Below, piece after piece: positions 8,495 through 16,944 of a DNA stretch of 64,000 nucleotides. Under the pieces are notes generated by a model, which did no database searches, was not told where the DNA came from, and saw only the letters and a program-made list of their open reading frames with translations. Source of the DNA: Fusobacterium perfoetens ATCC 29250 (GTDB taxonomy: Bacteria > Fusobacteriota > Fusobacteriia > Fusobacteriales > Fusobacteriaceae); contig NZ_JHXW01000003.1 in assembly GCF_000622245.1 (NCBI RefSeq), forward strand, positions 124,001 to 188,000. The letters are read 5' to 3'. Every line of letters begins with the position of its first letter. Within the stretch, counting starts at the first letter, position 1. The translations under genes were made by a program, and so were the position numbers.

Positions 8495-9148
8495 ATGAAA
8501 AATCAATATTTTTATGAAATAGAAAAAAAATATAACGAGATAAAGCCAGATATAGAAAAAAGATTAAATGAATATAAAGAAATTTGGAAAAATGGGACTA
8601 ATGAAGATATACATGCAGAATTATCTTTTTGTATTTTAACACCACAGTCTAAAGCTCGTAATGCTTGGAAAGCTATTACAAATATGAGAAATGATGGAGT
8701 ATTATTTACAGGAACTTCTGAAGAATTAACTGAATATTTAAATATAGTTAGATTTAAAAATAATAAAGCAAAATATTTAGTTTTACTTAGACAACAAATG
8801 ACCAATAAAGATGGTAAAATTATTACTAAAGATTTTTTTGAAAGTTTTAAAACAGTAACAGAAAGAAGAAATTGGATAGTAGAAAATATAAAAGGAATGT
8901 CTTGGAAAGAGGCGGGACATTTTTTAAGAAATGTGGGATTTGGGCAAGAGGTTGCTATATTAGATAGACATATTTTAAAAAATTTAGTGAGATTGGAAGT
9001 TATCAATGAGATTCCTAAAACTCTTACAAAAAAATTATACTTTGAAATAGAGGAAAAAATGAAAAAATATTGTAAAGAAGTAGGAATTCCAATGGATAGC
9101 TTTGATTTACTTTTATGGTATTTAGAAGCTGGAGAAATATTCAAATAA
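8495..9148 (+). CDS. ogg: N-glycosylase/DNA lyase, Ogg2 (archaeal-type 8-oxoguanine glycosylase) family
   Basis: 217 aa. Removes 8-oxoguanine from DNA and cuts the strand. The helix-hairpin-helix part reads GMSWKEAGHFLRNVG with the catalytic Lys138, followed by Asp157 in AILDRHIL. This layout, with the short DRHIL motif and the C-terminal FDLLLWY segment, is that of the Ogg2 family known from archaea and some anaerobic bacteria, rather than MutM or bacterial Ogg1. In an anaerobe it would deal with oxidative damage. The long antisense frame over this gene is only a shadow. Confidence 0.88.
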   Translation: MKNQYFYEIEKKYNEIKPDIEKRLNEYKEIWKNGTNEDIHAELSFCILTPQSKARNAWKAITNMRNDGVLFTGTSEELTEYLNIVRFKNNKAKYLVLLRQQMTNKDGKIITKDFFESFKTVTERRNWIVENIKGMSWKEAGHFLRNVGFGQEVAILDRHILKNLVRLEVINEIPKTLTKKLYFEIEEKMKKYCKEVGIPMDSFDLLLWYLEAGEIFK

Positions 9149-9160
9149 AAAGTGAAATAT

Positions 9161-9189
9161 TTGAAAAAAAATATAAATCATGATATAAT
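9161..9189 (+). promoter_or_regulatory. Promoter of miaB-rho-M23 peptidase
   Basis: TTGAAA (9161-9166), 17-base spacer, TATAAT (9184-9189), 33 bases before the miaB start. Confidence 0.6.
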
Positions 9190-9222
9190 TTTCAAGATTG
9201 ATAAAAATTTTTTGGAGGATTA

Positions 9223-10542
9223 ATGAAAAAGAATGCTACTGTTATAACTTATGGTTGCCAAATGAATGTAAATGAGAGTGCAAAAATAAGAAAGATAATG
9301 GAAAACTTAGATTATAATATGACTGAAGATATAGAAAGTACAGATGTGGTATTTTTAAATACTTGTACTGTAAGAGAGGGAGCAGCTACTCAAATTTATG
9401 GAAAATTAGGTGATTTAAAGAGAGTTAGAGATAAAAGAGGAACTAAAATTATAATAACAGGTTGCTTTGCTCAAGAACAAGGAAAGAAATTATTGGAAAA
9501 ATTTCCATATATTGATATAATAATGGGAAATCAAAATATTGGAAGAATTCCAGAAGCTCTTGATGAAATAGAAAGTAATAAAAAAGTTAAACATGTAATT
9601 TTGACAGAATATGAAGAACAATTACCACCTAGAATAGATGCTGATTTTGATAATAAAATAACAGCTTCAATATCTATAGGATATGGATGTAATAATTTCT
9701 GTACTTATTGTATAGTACCTTATGTAAGAGGTAGAGAAAGATATGTTCCAATGGCAGAAATCGTAGAGCAAACTAAAGAGTTTGTAAAAAAAGGTTATAA
9801 AGAAATTATGTTATTAGCTCAAAATGTAAATTCTTACGGAAGAGGGTTATCAAAGGAAGAAACTTTTGCTAATTTATTACAAAATATTTGTGATATAGAT
9901 GGAGATTTTATTGTAAGATTTGTTTCTCCACACCCAAGAGATTTTACAGATGATGTAATAGATGTTATTGCTAAAAATCCTAAAATAGCTAGATGTTTAC
10001 ATATACCTTTACAATCTGGTTCTACTAGAATATTAAAATTAATGAATAGAGGATATACAAAAGAACAATACTTAGCACTTATAGATAAGATAAAAACAAG
10101 AATACCAGATATAGCTATAACAACAGATATTATAGTTGGATTCCCACAAGAAACAGAAGAAGACTTTTTAGATACTTTAGATGTAGTAAGAAAATCAAAG
10201 TATGATACAGCTTTTATGTTTATGTATTCTATAAGACAAGGAACAAAAGCAGCTGAAATGGATGGACATTTAAGTGATGATATAAAACATGAAAGACTTC
10301 AAAGATTAATAGCTCTTCAAACTGAAATTTCTAAAGAGATAAGTGAAACTTATGCAGGAAGAGTAGAAAGAGTATTAGTAGAGGGACCAAGTAAGAAAAA
10401 TAAAGATGTTTTAAGTAGTAGAACTTCTACAAATAAAATAGTTTTATTTGAAGGAGATAAATCTTTAGAAGGGCATTTTGTAGATGTAAAAATAAATGAA
10501 TGTAAAACATGGACTTTATATGGAGAACTAGTTCAAGAATAA
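9223..10542 (+). CDS. miaB: tRNA-2-methylthio-N6-isopentenyladenosine synthase MiaB
   Basis: 439 aa. Radical-SAM methylthiotransferase that adds the 2-methylthio group to i6A37 of tRNAs reading UNN codons. Seen: N-terminal UPF0004 domain with YGCQMN at 10-15 and further cluster cysteines, the radical-SAM CNNFCTYC (about 156-163), and a C-terminal TRAM domain ending with the WTLYGELV type strand. MtaB is the nearest alternative; the GCQMNVNES start and overall length fit MiaB. It is 11 bases ahead of rho. Confidence 0.93.
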   Translation: MKKNATVITYGCQMNVNESAKIRKIMENLDYNMTEDIESTDVVFLNTCTVREGAATQIYGKLGDLKRVRDKRGTKIIITGCFAQEQGKKLLEKFPYIDIIMGNQNIGRIPEALDEIESNKKVKHVILTEYEEQLPPRIDADFDNKITASISIGYGCNNFCTYCIVPYVRGRERYVPMAEIVEQTKEFVKKGYKEIMLLAQNVNSYGRGLSKEETFANLLQNICDIDGDFIVRFVSPHPRDFTDDVIDVIAKNPKIARCLHIPLQSGSTRILKLMNRGYTKEQYLALIDKIKTRIPDIAITTDIIVGFPQETEEDFLDTLDVVRKSKYDTAFMFMYSIRQGTKAAEMDGHLSDDIKHERLQRLIALQTEISKEISETYAGRVERVLVEGPSKKNKDVLSSRTSTNKIVLFEGDKSLEGHFVDVKINECKTWTLYGELVQE

Positions 10543-10553
10543 AGGAGAAAAAA

Positions 10554-11813
10554 ATGGAATTTGATAAATTTCTATTGAGAGAGCTTCTTGAAATTTGTAA
10601 ACAATTAGATATAGAAAATGTATCTGGTAAGAAAAAAAGTGAATTAATCACTTTAATAGAAGAGTATTTTAAAAATTCAGATGATTTTACAATAGCTAGT
10701 GGAAAATTAGATATAATGGCTGATGGATATGGATTTTTAAGAGATACAACAGTAGAAGGAAAAAAAGATATTTACATTTCATTATCACAGATAAAAAAAT
10801 TTAAATTAAGACCACAAGATATTATTATAGGTGTAGTGAGAAAACCTAAAGATGATGAAAAAAATTATGCTTTGAGAAAAGTTTTATTTGTTAATAACGA
10901 ATCTACAGATAAAGCAGAAGCAAGAGTTCCTTTTGAAGAATTAGTACCATACTATCCTACAGAAAAATTGACTTTAGAAACGAACTCTTCTAATATTTCA
11001 GGAAGAATAATAGATTTAATTGCTCCAATAGGGAAGGGACAAAGAGGACTTATAGTAGCTCCTCCAAAAGCAGGAAAAACAATTCTCATAAGTACAATAG
11101 CAAATTCTATAATTGAAAATTATAAAGATATTGATGTATGGATTTTATTAATAGATGAAAGGCCAGAAGAAGTTACTGATATAAGGGAAAATGTAAAAGG
11201 AGCTGAGGTATTTTATTCTACTTTTGATGAAGACCCTAAGAATCATATAAAAGTTACAGAAGAAATTATAGAAAGAGCTAAAATAAAAGTAGAAAATGGA
11301 GAAGATGTTATAATTTTGATGGATTCTCTTACTAGATTAGCAAGAGCATATAATATAGTTATTCCTTCTAGTGGGAAATTAATTTCAGGTGGAATTGACC
11401 CAAGTGCTTTATATTATCCAAAAAATTTCTTTGGTACTGCTAGAAATATAAAAAACGGAGGAAGTTTAACTATAATTGCTACTGCTTTAATTGATACAGG
11501 AAGTAAAATGGATGATATAATTTATGAAGAGTTTAAGGGAACTGGAAATATGGAAATTCATTTAGATAGAAGTTTGGCAGAACTTAGAATATATCCAGCT
11601 ATTGATATACAAAAATCAGGAACTAGAAAAGAAGAACTTTTAATAGAAAAAGAAAAATTACCAGTTATTTGGAATTTTAGAAGATATTTATCAAGTTTAG
11701 ACAAAGCATCATCAACAAAATACCTTATAAATGAATTAAAAAAAACAAAGAGTAATGAGGAAATGATAGAAAGGTATAAGAAGAGTTTTGATGAAAAGGA
11801 GAATAAGTTTTAA
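10554..11813 (+). CDS. rho: Transcription termination factor Rho
   Basis: 419 aa. Hexameric RNA helicase that ends transcription. Seen: an N-terminal Rho helical domain, the cold-shock-like RNA-binding part ([14 protein letters not shown], about 46-60), Walker A APPKAGKT at 169-176, Walker [15 protein letters not shown], and the R-loop region [14 protein letters not shown]. The frame extends upstream to 10509, overlapping miaB, but ATG at 10554 has AAAGGAGAA and begins as Rho does. Its stop overlaps the next start (TAATG). Confidence 0.96.
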   Translation: MEFDKFLLRELLEICKQLDIENVSGKKKSELITLIEEYFKNSDDFTIASGKLDIMADGYGFLRDTTVEGKKDIYISLSQIKKFKLRPQDIIIGVVRKPKDDEKNYALRKVLFVNNESTDKAEARVPFEELVPYYPTEKLTLETNSSNISGRIIDLIAPIGKGQRGLIVAPPKAGKTILISTIANSIIENYKDIDVWILLIDERPEEVTDIRENVKGAEVFYSTFDEDPKNHIKVTEEIIERAKIKVENGEDVIILMDSLTRLARAYNIVIPSSGKLISGGIDPSALYYPKNFFGTARNIKNGGSLTIIATALIDTGSKMDDIIYEEFKGTGNMEIHLDRSLAELRIYPAIDIQKSGTRKEELLIEKEKLPVIWNFRRYLSSLDKASSTKYLINELKKTKSNEEMIERYKKSFDEKENKF

Positions 11814-12931
11814 TGAAGGTTAAAAGAAATAATAATTTTTATCAAATATCAACTTTAGCAAAAGTAAGAAAAACTTTAAAAAATAAAGATATTATAATTA
11901 TTACAAGTTTTTTTCTTTTGTTAAACCTTTTTATTGTTAATATTTTTTTGAAACCATTTAGTAAAGAAGTGGTAAATACTTCAGAATTTACAGAATATTA
12001 TCAAAAAGAATCTAATGATAATATAGAGGATGTTTTTTCTGTTTTAGGTAGAAATTATTTTACAATAAAGAGAAATTATAATTTAAAAACTAAAGAAGTG
12101 GAAGAAACAACTTTAGAAGAAAAAGTGGAGAATAAAGTAGTAGAAGAAAAAATAGAAGTAAAAAAAGATCCTTTTGAGGAATTTAAAAATGAGTTTTATA
12201 CAAAAAGAAAAAATGATGTAGTTGAAAAAATGGAATATATAGTTAAAGAAGGAGATAACTTAAGTGTAATATCAGAAACTTTTTCTCAAAGTATAGCAAT
12301 TATAAAAGAAAATAATCCTAAACTTAATTCTACAATATATGTTGGACAAAAAATAATTTTATCTACTATAAATGGAATATATTATAAAATAAAATCAGGT
12401 GATACTTTATATGATTTAGCTAGTAAATATCAAGTAGATGTAGAAGTAATAAGAAAATATAATAATTTAAAAAATGATGTTTTGATAATAGGAGATGAAA
12501 TATTTTTAAAAAATCCAGATGTAAATTCTTTGAAAAACTTAGGTGAGAAATTTATTATGCCTGTAAAATATAAAGGTGTTACAAGCCCTTATGGAAATAG
12601 ATTTCATCCTGTTCTTAAAAGATATATACTTCATTCAGGGGTAGATTTAGTAGCAAGATATGTTCCTGTATATGCAGCAAAAAGAGGTGAAGTTATATTT
12701 GCTGGTGTGGCTGGTGGTTATGGAAATCTTGTAAAAATAAAACATTCAGATGGTTATGAAACAAGGTATGCCCATTTGAATAAAATAAATGTAAAAAAAG
12801 GGCAAAAGATTCAACAGGGGGATATAATAGGTGAAAGTGGAATGACAGGTAGAGTTACAGGTCCACATCTTCACTTTGAAGTTAGAAAAAATGGAAAAAC
12901 TTTAAATCCTATGGAGTTTTTGAGAAAATAA
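11813..12931 (+). CDS. M23 family peptidase with two LysM domains (NlpD/EnvC-like)
   Basis: 372 aa. One membrane anchor at about 26-46, a charged linker rich in Val-Glu-Lys, two LysM peptidoglycan-binding repeats (about 142-184 and 191-233), then an M23 domain with the zinc ligands HSGVD and HLHF. All expected ligands are there, so it may be an active endopeptidase, unlike degenerate NlpD. It would act in the periplasm on cell wall cross-links, perhaps at division. The start ATG overlaps the rho stop by one base, so the two are translationally coupled. Confidence 0.9.
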   Translation: MKVKRNNNFYQISTLAKVRKTLKNKDIIIITSFFLLLNLFIVNIFLKPFSKEVVNTSEFTEYYQKESNDNIEDVFSVLGRNYFTIKRNYNLKTKEVEETTLEEKVENKVVEEKIEVKKDPFEEFKNEFYTKRKNDVVEKMEYIVKEGDNLSVISETFSQSIAIIKENNPKLNSTIYVGQKIILSTINGIYYKIKSGDTLYDLASKYQVDVEVIRKYNNLKNDVLIIGDEIFLKNPDVNSLKNLGEKFIMPVKYKGVTSPYGNRFHPVLKRYILHSGVDLVARYVPVYAAKRGEVIFAGVAGGYGNLVKIKHSDGYETRYAHLNKINVKKGQKIQQGDIIGESGMTGRVTGPHLHFEVRKNGKTLNPMEFLRK

Positions 12932-12941
12932 TTTTAAGACT

Positions 12942-12975
12942 AAGAGGTATTGAAAATTATACAATACCTCTTTTT
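12942..12975 (+). terminator. Terminator of the miaB-rho-M23 operon
   Basis: Stem GAGGTATTG/CAATACCTC (12944-12952 with 12962-12970) followed by five T. Confidence 0.85.
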
Positions 12976-13000
12976 ATTATGTAAAAAAATAAATAAATGT

Positions 13001-13029
13001 TTGCAAAAATTTAAAAAAGAATATATAAT
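13001..13029 (+). promoter_or_regulatory. Promoter of the PfoR-like gene
   Basis: TTGCAA (13001-13006), 17-base spacer, TATAAT (13024-13029), 60 bases before the start codon. Confidence 0.65.
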
Positions 13030-13040
13030 AGTATCTGTGT

Positions 13041-13062
13041 TTTATATGACAAGACATATAAA
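13041..13062. repeat. Inverted repeat in the leader of the PfoR-like gene
   Basis: TTTATATG-ACAAGA-CATATAAA, two perfect 8-bp arms. It lies just past the start of transcription expected from the promoter at 13001-13029. It could be an operator or a 5' leader hairpin. Confidence 0.5.
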
Positions 13063-13088
13063 CAAAAATATGTAAACAGGAGAAGAAA

Positions 13089-14117
13089 ATGGGATTAAAG
13101 GAATTTTGTAAAAAGAAAGATGTTGTATTTAGTACAGAAAGATATTTAATAAGTGCTATGAGTAATATGGCTATGGGACTTTTTTCATCTTTACTGGTAG
13201 GAACGATTTTAAAAACAGTAGGAAGTAAATTTAATATATCATATTTAGTTGACGAAGTAGCTCCTTTGGCCATGAGTATGACAGGAGCAGCTATAGGAGT
13301 GGCTATTGCTTATGGATTAAAAGCACCTAATTTAGTATTATTTGCTTCTACAATAGTGGGAGCCTTTGGAAATAAAGTAGGAGGACCAGTTGGGGCTTTT
13401 GTAGGAACAATAGTAGGAGTTGAGATTGGTAAACTTATATCAAAAGAAACTAAAATTGATATTATTTTAACACCTTCAATAACAATAATATCAGGAATGT
13501 TGGTTGGAGAAATTGTAGGGCCAAGTATTTCTAAATTTATGACTTCCTTTGGGAAATTAATAATGATTGCAACAGATTTACAGCCTTTTTATATGGGAAT
13601 ATTTATATCAGTTTTAGTAGGGATAGCTTTAACTTTACCAATAAGTAGTGCAGCAATATGTATGATGTTACAACTTAGTGGATTAGCTGGAGGGGCAGCT
13701 ACAGTAGGATGTTGTTGTCAAATGGTAGGGTTTGCTGTGATGAGTTTTAGAGAAAATGGTTGGGGAGGTTTAGCAGCTCAAGGAATAGGAACTTCGATGT
13801 TACAAATGAGTAATATTATAAAAAATTGGAAAATTTGGATACCCCCAACAGTAGCTTCTGCTATTTTGGGACCTGTCTCAACAATGATATTTAAAATGGA
13901 GAATAGTCCTATAGGTTCTGGAATGGGAAGTTGTGGTTTTGTAGGACAAATAGCAACAATAAGTACTATGGAAGAAATAGGGAGAGGTGGTGTAAAATTA
14001 TATCTAATAATATTATTACTTCACTTTATTTTACCGGCTATTATAACAATAGCAATTTCAATTGTTATGAGAAAAAAAGGGTTTATTAAAGAGGGAGATT
14101 TGAAGTTAAATTTATAA
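13089..14117 (+). CDS. PTS_EIIC_2 family membrane protein (PfoR-like)
   Basis: 342 aa with about eight to ten membrane helices, rich in Gly and Ala. It fits the family of Clostridium perfringens PfoR, which resembles sugar phosphotransferase IIC subunits but has no IIA or IIB partners. Marks are a run of three Cys in VGCCCQMVGF (about 215-224) and SPIGSGMGSCGFVGQ (about 275-289). The substrate is unknown and no PTS genes lie nearby, so transport of a sugar is not shown. It has its own promoter with an inverted repeat in the leader. Its stop codon lies right beside the 3' end of the first small RNA cassette, which runs the other way. Confidence 0.82.
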   Translation: MGLKEFCKKKDVVFSTERYLISAMSNMAMGLFSSLLVGTILKTVGSKFNISYLVDEVAPLAMSMTGAAIGVAIAYGLKAPNLVLFASTIVGAFGNKVGGPVGAFVGTIVGVEIGKLISKETKIDIILTPSITIISGMLVGEIVGPSISKFMTSFGKLIMIATDLQPFYMGIFISVLVGIALTLPISSAAICMMLQLSGLAGGAATVGCCCQMVGFAVMSFRENGWGGLAAQGIGTSMLQMSNIIKNWKIWIPPTVASAILGPVSTMIFKMENSPIGSGMGSCGFVGQIATISTMEEIGRGGVKLYLIILLLHFILPAIITIAISIVMRKKGFIKEGDLKLNL

Positions 14118-14118
14118 C

Positions 14119-14227
14119 AAAAAATGAAAAGGAACCGTCTGGGAAAACGGCTCCAAATCATAAAAATTAATGGGAAAATATTATGATGCTCTAATTATAG
14201 AGAAGTAATATGTCAGAAATATGTCAA
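14119..14227 (-). ncRNA. Candidate small RNA gene, copy 1 of 3 (promoter, about 68-nt RNA, terminator)
   Basis: On the minus strand: TTGACA (14227-14222), TGACA again (14215-14211), then TATAAT (14199-14194), a conserved tract reading ATCATAATATTTTCCCATTA, and a hairpin GGAGCCGT/ACGGTTCC (14154-14131) followed by TTTTCATTTTTT. The RNA would start near 14187. The stem has a G-U pair on this strand that would be an A-C mismatch on the other, and only this strand has a T-run, so the direction is well supported. The hairpin ends 2 bases from the stop codon of the PfoR-like gene and may also stop read-through. Transcription itself is inferred. Confidence 0.55.
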
Positions 14228-14237
14228 TTGTAGAAAA

Positions 14238-14350
14238 AAATAAAAAAAAGAAGCTATTATTGGGGGATAGCCTCTTTTTTCATTATAACTAATGGGGAAA
14301 ATATTATGATGGTTTAATTATAAAAGAACAATGTGTCACAAAAATGTCAA
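14238..14350 (-). ncRNA. Candidate small RNA gene, copy 2 of 3 (about 72-nt RNA)
   Basis: Same layout as copy 1: TTGACA (14350-14345), TGACA (14338-14334), TATAAT (14322-14317), conserved ATCATAATATTTTCCCCATT, and a hairpin GAGGCTAT/ATAGCTTC (14274-14250) followed by eight T. A G-U pair in the stem becomes an A-C mismatch on the plus strand, again pointing to minus-strand transcription. The stem and loop sequences are unrelated to copies 1 and 3. RNA start near 14310. Confidence 0.55.
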
Positions 14351-14381
14351 AGGGGAAAATAAAAAAATTAAAAGTAAAAAA

Positions 14382-14487
14382 GAAGTCATTTTCGTTTTTT
14401 GAAAATAACTTCTTTTTTATGATAATTAATTGGGAAAATATTATGATAGCCTAATTATATATATCTATAGTGTCAGAAATATGTCAA
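14382..14487 (-). ncRNA. Candidate small RNA gene, copy 3 of 3 (about 66-nt RNA)
   Basis: TTGACA (14487-14482), TGACA (14475-14471), TATAAT (14459-14454), conserved ATCATAATATTTTCCC tract, and a 12-bp hairpin GAAGTTATTTTC/GAAAATGACTTC (14414-14392) with a T-run. One U-G pair on this strand is an A-C mismatch on the other. RNA start near 14447. It is divergent from ispG and is the copy with the longest stem. Confidence 0.55.
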
Positions 14488-14506
14488 ATTAAATATGCTA
14501 TAAAAC

Positions 14507-14535
14507 TTTAAATATTAAATTATATATGATAAAAT
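14507..14535 (+). promoter_or_regulatory. Possible ispG promoter
   Basis: TTTAAA (14507-14512), 17-base spacer, TAAAAT (14530-14535) preceded by TGA (extended -10). Weak -35 box. Confidence 0.35.
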
Positions 14536-14574
14536 ATTTTTATATGATTTAATATTTTTGAGGTGAAATGTTTT

Positions 14575-15618
14575 ATGAAAAATACAAGAGAAATAAAAGT
14601 AGGAAATATATATATAGGAGGACATAATCCTATTGTGATTCAGTCTATGACAAATACTCCTACAGAAGATATAGAAAAAACTGTTAGTCAGATAAAAGAA
14701 TTAGAAAAAGTTGGTTGTCAATTAGTAAGAGTGACTGTAAATACAGAAAAAGCAGCTGAAGCTATAAAATATATAAAAGAAAAAATAAATATTCCTTTAG
14801 TAGCAGATATACATTTTGATTACAAATTAGCTTTAAAAGCTATGGAAAATGGAATTGATAAATTAAGAATAAATCCAGGAAATATTGGTGATGATGAAAA
14901 AGTAAAATTAGTTGTAGAAAAAGCAAAAGAATTAAATATTCCTATTAGAATAGGAGTTAATAGTGGGTCTATTGAGAAAAAAATTTTAGAAAAGTATGGA
15001 AAAGTTACTTCAGATGGGATGGTAGAAAGTGCTATGTACCATGTCAAACTTATAGAAAAATATAATTATCATAATATAATAATTTCTTTAAAAGCAAGTA
15101 ATGTAGGTATGATGGTAGAAGCATATAGAAAAATTTCTAATTTGGTAGACTATCCTTTACATTTGGGAGTTACAGAAGCTGGAACTGAGTTTCAAGGAAG
15201 TATAAAGTCAGCCATTGGAATAGGAAGTCTTTTAGTAGATGGGATAGGAAATACCATAAGAGTATCTTTAACAGAAAATCCTGTTGAAGAAATAAAAGTA
15301 GCAAAAGAGATATTAAAAGTGTTGGGATTGAGAGAGGGAGTAGAAATAGTTTCATGTCCAACATGTGGAAGAACTCAAATAGATTTAATAGGACTTGCTA
15401 AAAAAGTGGAAAAAGAATTTGGAAATATACAAAAAAATATAAAAATTGCTGTTATGGGTTGTATTGTTAATGGGCCAGGAGAATCTAAAGAAGCAGATAT
15501 TGGAGTTGCTGGAGGAAAAGGAGAAGCTCTTTTATTTAAAAAAGGAGAAATTATAAAAAAAGTAAAAGAAGAAGAAATTATTCCTGAATTAAGAAAGATG
15601 TTAAATGAAATTTTATAA
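14575..15618 (+). CDS. ispG: 4-hydroxy-3-methylbut-2-enyl diphosphate synthase IspG
   Basis: 347 aa. Iron-sulfur enzyme of the MEP pathway that makes HMBPP, precursor of isoprenoids such as undecaprenyl phosphate. Seen: [12 protein letters not shown] at the N-terminus (TIM-barrel part), and the cluster cysteines SCPTCGRT and GCIVNGPGE in the C-terminal part. A GTG at 14563 is in frame, but it lies inside the GAGGTG ribosome site; ATG at 14575 is spaced well behind it and gives the usual length. Other MEP genes are not in the window. Confidence 0.94.
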   Translation: MKNTREIKVGNIYIGGHNPIVIQSMTNTPTEDIEKTVSQIKELEKVGCQLVRVTVNTEKAAEAIKYIKEKINIPLVADIHFDYKLALKAMENGIDKLRINPGNIGDDEKVKLVVEKAKELNIPIRIGVNSGSIEKKILEKYGKVTSDGMVESAMYHVKLIEKYNYHNIIISLKASNVGMMVEAYRKISNLVDYPLHLGVTEAGTEFQGSIKSAIGIGSLLVDGIGNTIRVSLTENPVEEIKVAKEILKVLGLREGVEIVSCPTCGRTQIDLIGLAKKVEKEFGNIQKNIKIAVMGCIVNGPGESKEADIGVAGGKGEALLFKKGEIIKKVKEEEIIPELRKMLNEIL

Positions 15619-15691
15619 TTATTAAACAAAATTAAAAAAAAATTAGTCAAAAGATTAAATTCATAAAAAAAATTGATTTTAGGAGAAAAAA

Positions 15692-16132
15692 ATGAGAATA
15701 AAATCAGGAATTTTATTGACGACTTTATTATTAACTTTAGGGATATCTGGATGTAAAGCTTTAGACCCATTTTTACCAAAGGAATATAATCAAGAGATTG
15801 GATTAGAAAAACAAGAGGGAAGATACTTATTTCAAGTAAATTATGACCCTCAATATACAAGACATGTATTTTTAGATAATGTTCAAATAAAACCAGGAGT
15901 AAAATACTATGTGAAAGAAGGGAAATATTGGTTTAGATATACAGAGGAAGAAAAATATAGAATATCTCTTTTGTTTTCTAGAAATTCGTTAGATGATGAT
16001 GATGGTGGAAGTGGTGGTTATTATAATGATTATGAAACAGTTAGAAGAATTAACATGACAGAAGATAAAGTTATAGATATTAAAGGGAATAACTGTAGAA
16101 TAGAATTTCAAGTAGGAAAAGGATGGAAGTAA
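15692..16132 (+). CDS. Lipoprotein of unknown function in the ECF sigma operon
   Basis: 146 aa. Signal peptide with lipobox LGISGC, so lipid attachment at Cys21 is expected. The mature part is hydrophilic with an Asp- and Gly-rich segment (about 97-107: DDDDGGSGGYY). I do not recognise the family. The last codons overlap the frame of the sigma factor, which starts 26 bases after its stop from the chosen ATG, so it is probably the first gene of the sigma operon. An envelope stress sensor or target is an inference from position only. Confidence 0.75.
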   Translation: MRIKSGILLTTLLLTLGISGCKALDPFLPKEYNQEIGLEKQEGRYLFQVNYDPQYTRHVFLDNVQIKPGVKYYVKEGKYWFRYTEEEKYRISLLFSRNSLDDDDGGSGGYYNDYETVRRINMTEDKVIDIKGNNCRIEFQVGKGWK

Positions 16133-16158
16133 ATAAAACTGAATATAGGGGGAGAGAG

Positions 16159-16608
16159 ATGGATTTTGATCAAATATATGATGAATATTTCGATCGTATT
16201 TATTATAAAATCCTAAGCTCGGTAAAAAATGCAGAAGATGCAGAAGATATAACTCAAGAAGTGTTTGTGAGTGTATATAAAAATTTATCTAAGTTTAGAG
16301 CAGATAGTAAAATTTATACTTGGATATATAGGATAGCTATCAATAAAACTTATGATTTCTTCAGAAAGAAAAAAATTGATTTGGAATTAAATGAAGAAAT
16401 ATTAAATATAGAAGATGGAACAGATTTAAACAGTCCTATGATTATTCAAGAAAATTTAAAAAAATTAAGTAAAGAAGAGAGAGAAATATTATTATTAAAA
16501 GATGTTTATGGATATAAGTTAAGAGAAATATCTGAACTTAAAGGAAGAAATATTTCAACAATAAAATCTATATATTATAAAGCTTTAAAAAATTTAGAGG
16601 AGGAATAA
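16159..16608 (+). CDS. rpoE: ECF (group 4) RNA polymerase sigma factor, RpoE-like
   Basis: 149 aa. Region 2 reads AEDAEDITQEVFVSVYKNL with the ECF hallmark, then SKIYTWIYRIAINKTYDFFRKK (region 2.4); region 4 has EEREILLLKDVYGYKLREIS and the DNA-contacting helix. There is no N-terminal region 1. The frame is open from 16123; ATG at 16159 follows AGGGGGAGAG and starts as ECF factors do. The next gene, one base on, encodes a small single-pass membrane protein, the usual place of an anti-sigma factor. Control of envelope stress genes is likely by analogy with the sigma-E of Fusobacterium nucleatum. Confidence 0.88.
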   Translation: MDFDQIYDEYFDRIYYKILSSVKNAEDAEDITQEVFVSVYKNLSKFRADSKIYTWIYRIAINKTYDFFRKKKIDLELNEEILNIEDGTDLNSPMIIQENLKKLSKEEREILLLKDVYGYKLREISELKGRNISTIKSIYYKALKNLEEE

Positions 16609-16609
16609 A

Positions 16610-16933
16610 ATGTCACCTAAGGAAAGAGTAAGAATAAATATATATAAAACACTATTAAAAGAAGAACAACAAAAAAATAAAAGAAAATCATATTTAACAA
16701 TGTCAGTTTTTATAATAGGAATATTTGCAGGTTCTATTTACAATTTTATTCCTTCTAAAGAAACTAATATTAATAATCTTGGAGAATATGCAAATATATC
16801 TACTTATAAAAATTTAGATACAAAAAATAGAAATACAAATGATATTATAGATAATTATTTTAATGTTAACAATATTCAAGATAAAACAGAATTAAAAACA
16901 GATGAATATTTTGCTATAAATATGCAATCTTAG
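16610..16933 (+). CDS. Small single-pass membrane protein, likely anti-sigma factor
   Basis: 107 aa. A basic cytoplasmic head of about 28 residues, one membrane helix (about 29-46), then a hydrophilic Asn- and Thr-rich tail outside. No zinc-binding anti-sigma motif (HxxxCxxC) is visible. The role is inferred from its place one base after the sigma gene, with AGGAGG inside the end of that gene, and from its topology, which would let it hold the sigma factor at the membrane and sense the periplasm. Confidence 0.6.
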   Translation: MSPKERVRINIYKTLLKEEQQKNKRKSYLTMSVFIIGIFAGSIYNFIPSKETNINNLGEYANISTYKNLDTKNRNTNDIIDNYFNVNNIQDKTELKTDEYFAINMQS

Positions 16934-16944
16934 TGGAGGCAAAA

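Larger units (their letters stand above)
14161..14487. repeat. Three-copy tandem repeat of a promoter and RNA 5'-end module
   Basis: A roughly 67-base module is seen at 14161-14227, 14284-14350 and 14421-14487 (spacing 123 and 137 bases). On the plus strand each reads (A/T)TGGGAAAATATTATGAT (copy 2 has one more G), 3-4 variable bases, TAATTATA, a variable stretch, TGTCA, six bases, TGTCAA. The distance from ATTATA to TGTCAA is 22 bases in all three. The sequences between modules differ completely apart from each containing a hairpin. The 14118-14574 gap has no protein gene. Confidence 0.85.

Noticed and set aside
8512-9144. Antisense open frame of 210 residues
   Set aside because: It lies fully within the Ogg2 gene, whose catalytic motifs are intact, and has no ribosome site.
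14131-14414. The three hairpins as plus-strand terminators
   Set aside because: Each stem has an A-C mismatch on the plus strand and only G-U on the minus strand; copy 1 has no T-run on the plus strand.
14118-14560. CRISPR-like array of three repeats
   Set aside because: The repeat copies are not identical, spacing is uneven (123 and 137 bases), the parts between are hairpins with T-runs, and there are no cas genes. Small RNA cassettes explain it better.
15375-15860. Antisense open frame of 161 residues
   Set aside because: It covers the end of ispG and the start of the lipoprotein gene; shadow of AT-rich coding sequence.
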